Assembly (NCBI RefSeq): GCF_020829665.1
Contig: NZ_JAIVFT010000005.1
Coordinates: forward strand, 295,302 to 359,301
DNA length: 64,000 nt
Source of the DNA: Nostoc sp. CHAB 5824
Lineage (GTDB): Bacteria > Cyanobacteriota > Cyanobacteriia > Cyanobacteriales > Nostocaceae
Direction: 5' to 3'
Position 1 is the first letter of the stretch, and each line of letters opens with the position of its first letter. This document shows, one piece after another, positions 62,998 to 64,000 of the stretch. A program made the position numbers and the translations under genes. Below the pieces are notes generated by a model. It saw only the letters and a list, made by a program, of their open reading frames with translations. It was not told where the DNA came from and did no database searches.

Positions 62998-64000
62998 ATG
63001 GTAAATCGAAATAAATCTGTCAACAAGCAGCGTAAACTTTACTCATCTCTAGTAGCAACAGCATTGTTAACTGGTAGCTTTTTCCAATTTCTCGCGCCTG
63101 TATTAGCTGACGGAACTACTGCGGGTACATCTATCAGTAACACAGCGACAGCGACCTACGAAGATCCTAACAATCCAGGGACAACTATAAATGCCACTTC
63201 TAACACTGTCGTTGTCACTGTAGCAGAGGTTGCTGGTATCACCGTCACTGCATCTGGTGTAACAGATGCCACTTCTAGCCCTACTAATACCACAGTTCAG
63301 GCTGGCGACTTACTAATCTACACCTACACCCTGACTAACGTAGGTAACGACCCAACCAAATTCCACATTCCTAACCAAGCTACAACAACTGGGCCGGGTA
63401 CAGTTTCTGGCACATTACCAAATGGTGGTACAGCTAATAGCCTGCAATATAGCACCGACGGCGGTCAAACTTGGACAAACGTTCCGCAAGGCGGCGTAGA
63501 CACATCCTCAGTTCCAGTTGGTGGTACTGTGTTGGTGCGTGTGCCAGTTACTGTCCAGAATGATGCTAAAACTAACGACATAATTACCGTTACCCTTGGT
63601 AACACCCCTGGTGGTGCTCAAAACCAACTGCGGAATCCTGATGGTGGTGACGTGTTTACCGTAGATAATCCCGATGTTAGTGTTGCTGGTGAAGTACCTG
63701 GCGCACCAGTTAATGGTACACGAGAAGCTAGCGCCACCGAGCAAATTAAGGTTGGTTTAACGCTGAAGACCTACACTTTAGCCACCATTCTCAAGACTCG
63801 CAGTGGTTATAACAATGCTGGTACGACTGCGATTACAGATGACAAGTTGACCTACGATTTGAGTTTGCGAGTTGAGTCCAATGATCCCACAGGGCTGGGA
63901 ATTACACCAGCAGCTTTGACGGGTACAAGCATCAATGTTGATGGCGTTGCTAGCAACTATATCTTGGTTTCTGATGCGATTCCTGCCGGTACAGATTTGG
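62998..64000 (+). CDS. Secreted DUF11-like repeat surface protein (3' end outside window)
   Basis: The ATG at 62998 opens a frame that runs off the window (334 codons seen). Signal peptide MVNRNKSVNKQRKLYSSLVA TALLTGSFFQFLAPVLA, then beta-rich sequence with SNTATATYEDPNNPGTTINATSNTV and DLLIYTYTLTNVGNDPTKF. The TATATY and 'Y.YTLTNVG' patterns are typical of DUF11 and related Ig-like repeats in large cyanobacterial secreted proteins. Probably a long cell-surface or S-layer-type protein. Function unknown. Confidence 0.82.
   Translation, partial: MVNRNKSVNKQRKLYSSLVATALLTGSFFQFLAPVLADGTTAGTSISNTATATYEDPNNPGTTINATSNTVVVTVAEVAGITVTASGVTDATSSPTNTTVQAGDLLIYTYTLTNVGNDPTKFHIPNQATTTGPGTVSGTLPNGGTANSLQYSTDGGQTWTNVPQGGVDTSSVPVGGTVLVRVPVTVQNDAKTNDIITVTLGNTPGGAQNQLRNPDGGDVFTVDNPDVSVAGEVPGAPVNGTREASATEQIKVGLTLKTYTLATILKTRSGYNNAGTTAITDDKLTYDLSLRVESNDPTGLGITPAALTGTSINVDGVASNYILVSDAIPAGTDL

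Overview
The window comes from a cyanobacterium, most likely a filamentous, heterocyst-forming type (Nostocales). The evidence is the dense scatter of the HIP1 octamer GCGATCGC, a phycobilisome chromophore lyase (CpcT), an SLH-domain outer-membrane porin, a cyanobacterial RRM protein with a relic of rpsU behind it, many RTX, TPR and STAND proteins, and a type V-K CRISPR-associated transposon (CAST).

Layout. 1-2.5 kb: 3' part of a LRR-Roc-COR-TIR protein. 2.5-4.9 kb: two inverted DUF6174-type secreted paralogues and a SLOG/LOG-like protein. 4.9-6.2 kb: a decayed IS5-type element between the relics of a flavin amine oxidase and a response regulator. 7.2-17.9 kb: a peptide/RTX export locus: a C39-peptidase ABC transporter with an N-terminal cNMP-binding-like domain, a HlyD adaptor, a parvulin-like protein, a double-glycine precursor peptide and three RTX proteins. 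18.4-27.1 kb: DUF938 methyltransferase, GH65 phosphorylase, a Cache-HAMP-GAF histidine kinase and small membrane proteins. 27.2-31.1 kb: a 21-bp-spaced GTAAC array, a small protein and an NB-ARC/TPR protein that shares a motif with it. 31.2-32.7 kb: relics of two toxin-antitoxin loci and a small secreted protein. 33.4-44.2 kb: a double histidine phosphatase, a probable pseudo-dihydroorotase, an HpxZ-like protein, tonB divergent from exbB-exbD, an RRM protein, threonine deaminase and two cyanobacterial conserved proteins.

44.398-50.577 kb: a compact (about 6.2 kb), decaying V-K CAST. It has both terminal repeat arrays, tnsB and tnsC (both frameshifted), intact tniQ, a CvkR-like MerR repressor, the N-terminal part of cas12k (amber codon, then truncation at a MITE), one CRISPR repeat and a delocalised short guide. 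The guide's 17 nt match the adjacent tRNA-Cys gene, next to a GTG PAM and 59 bp from the transposon end, so this old CRISPR-guided homing event can still be read from the DNA. The same palindrome ACATATATGT lies just upstream of both tnsB and cas12k and is the likely CvkR operator.

50.6-64 kb: tRNA-Cys, cpcT, threonine synthase, a large membrane-anchored protein of unknown function, the porin, an IS630 relic, a MoaD/ThiS-like sulfur-carrier-type protein beside a second threonine-synthase-like enzyme, and the start of a secreted DUF11-like surface protein that runs off the window.

All calls come from reading the sequence and from memory of protein families. No database search was run.
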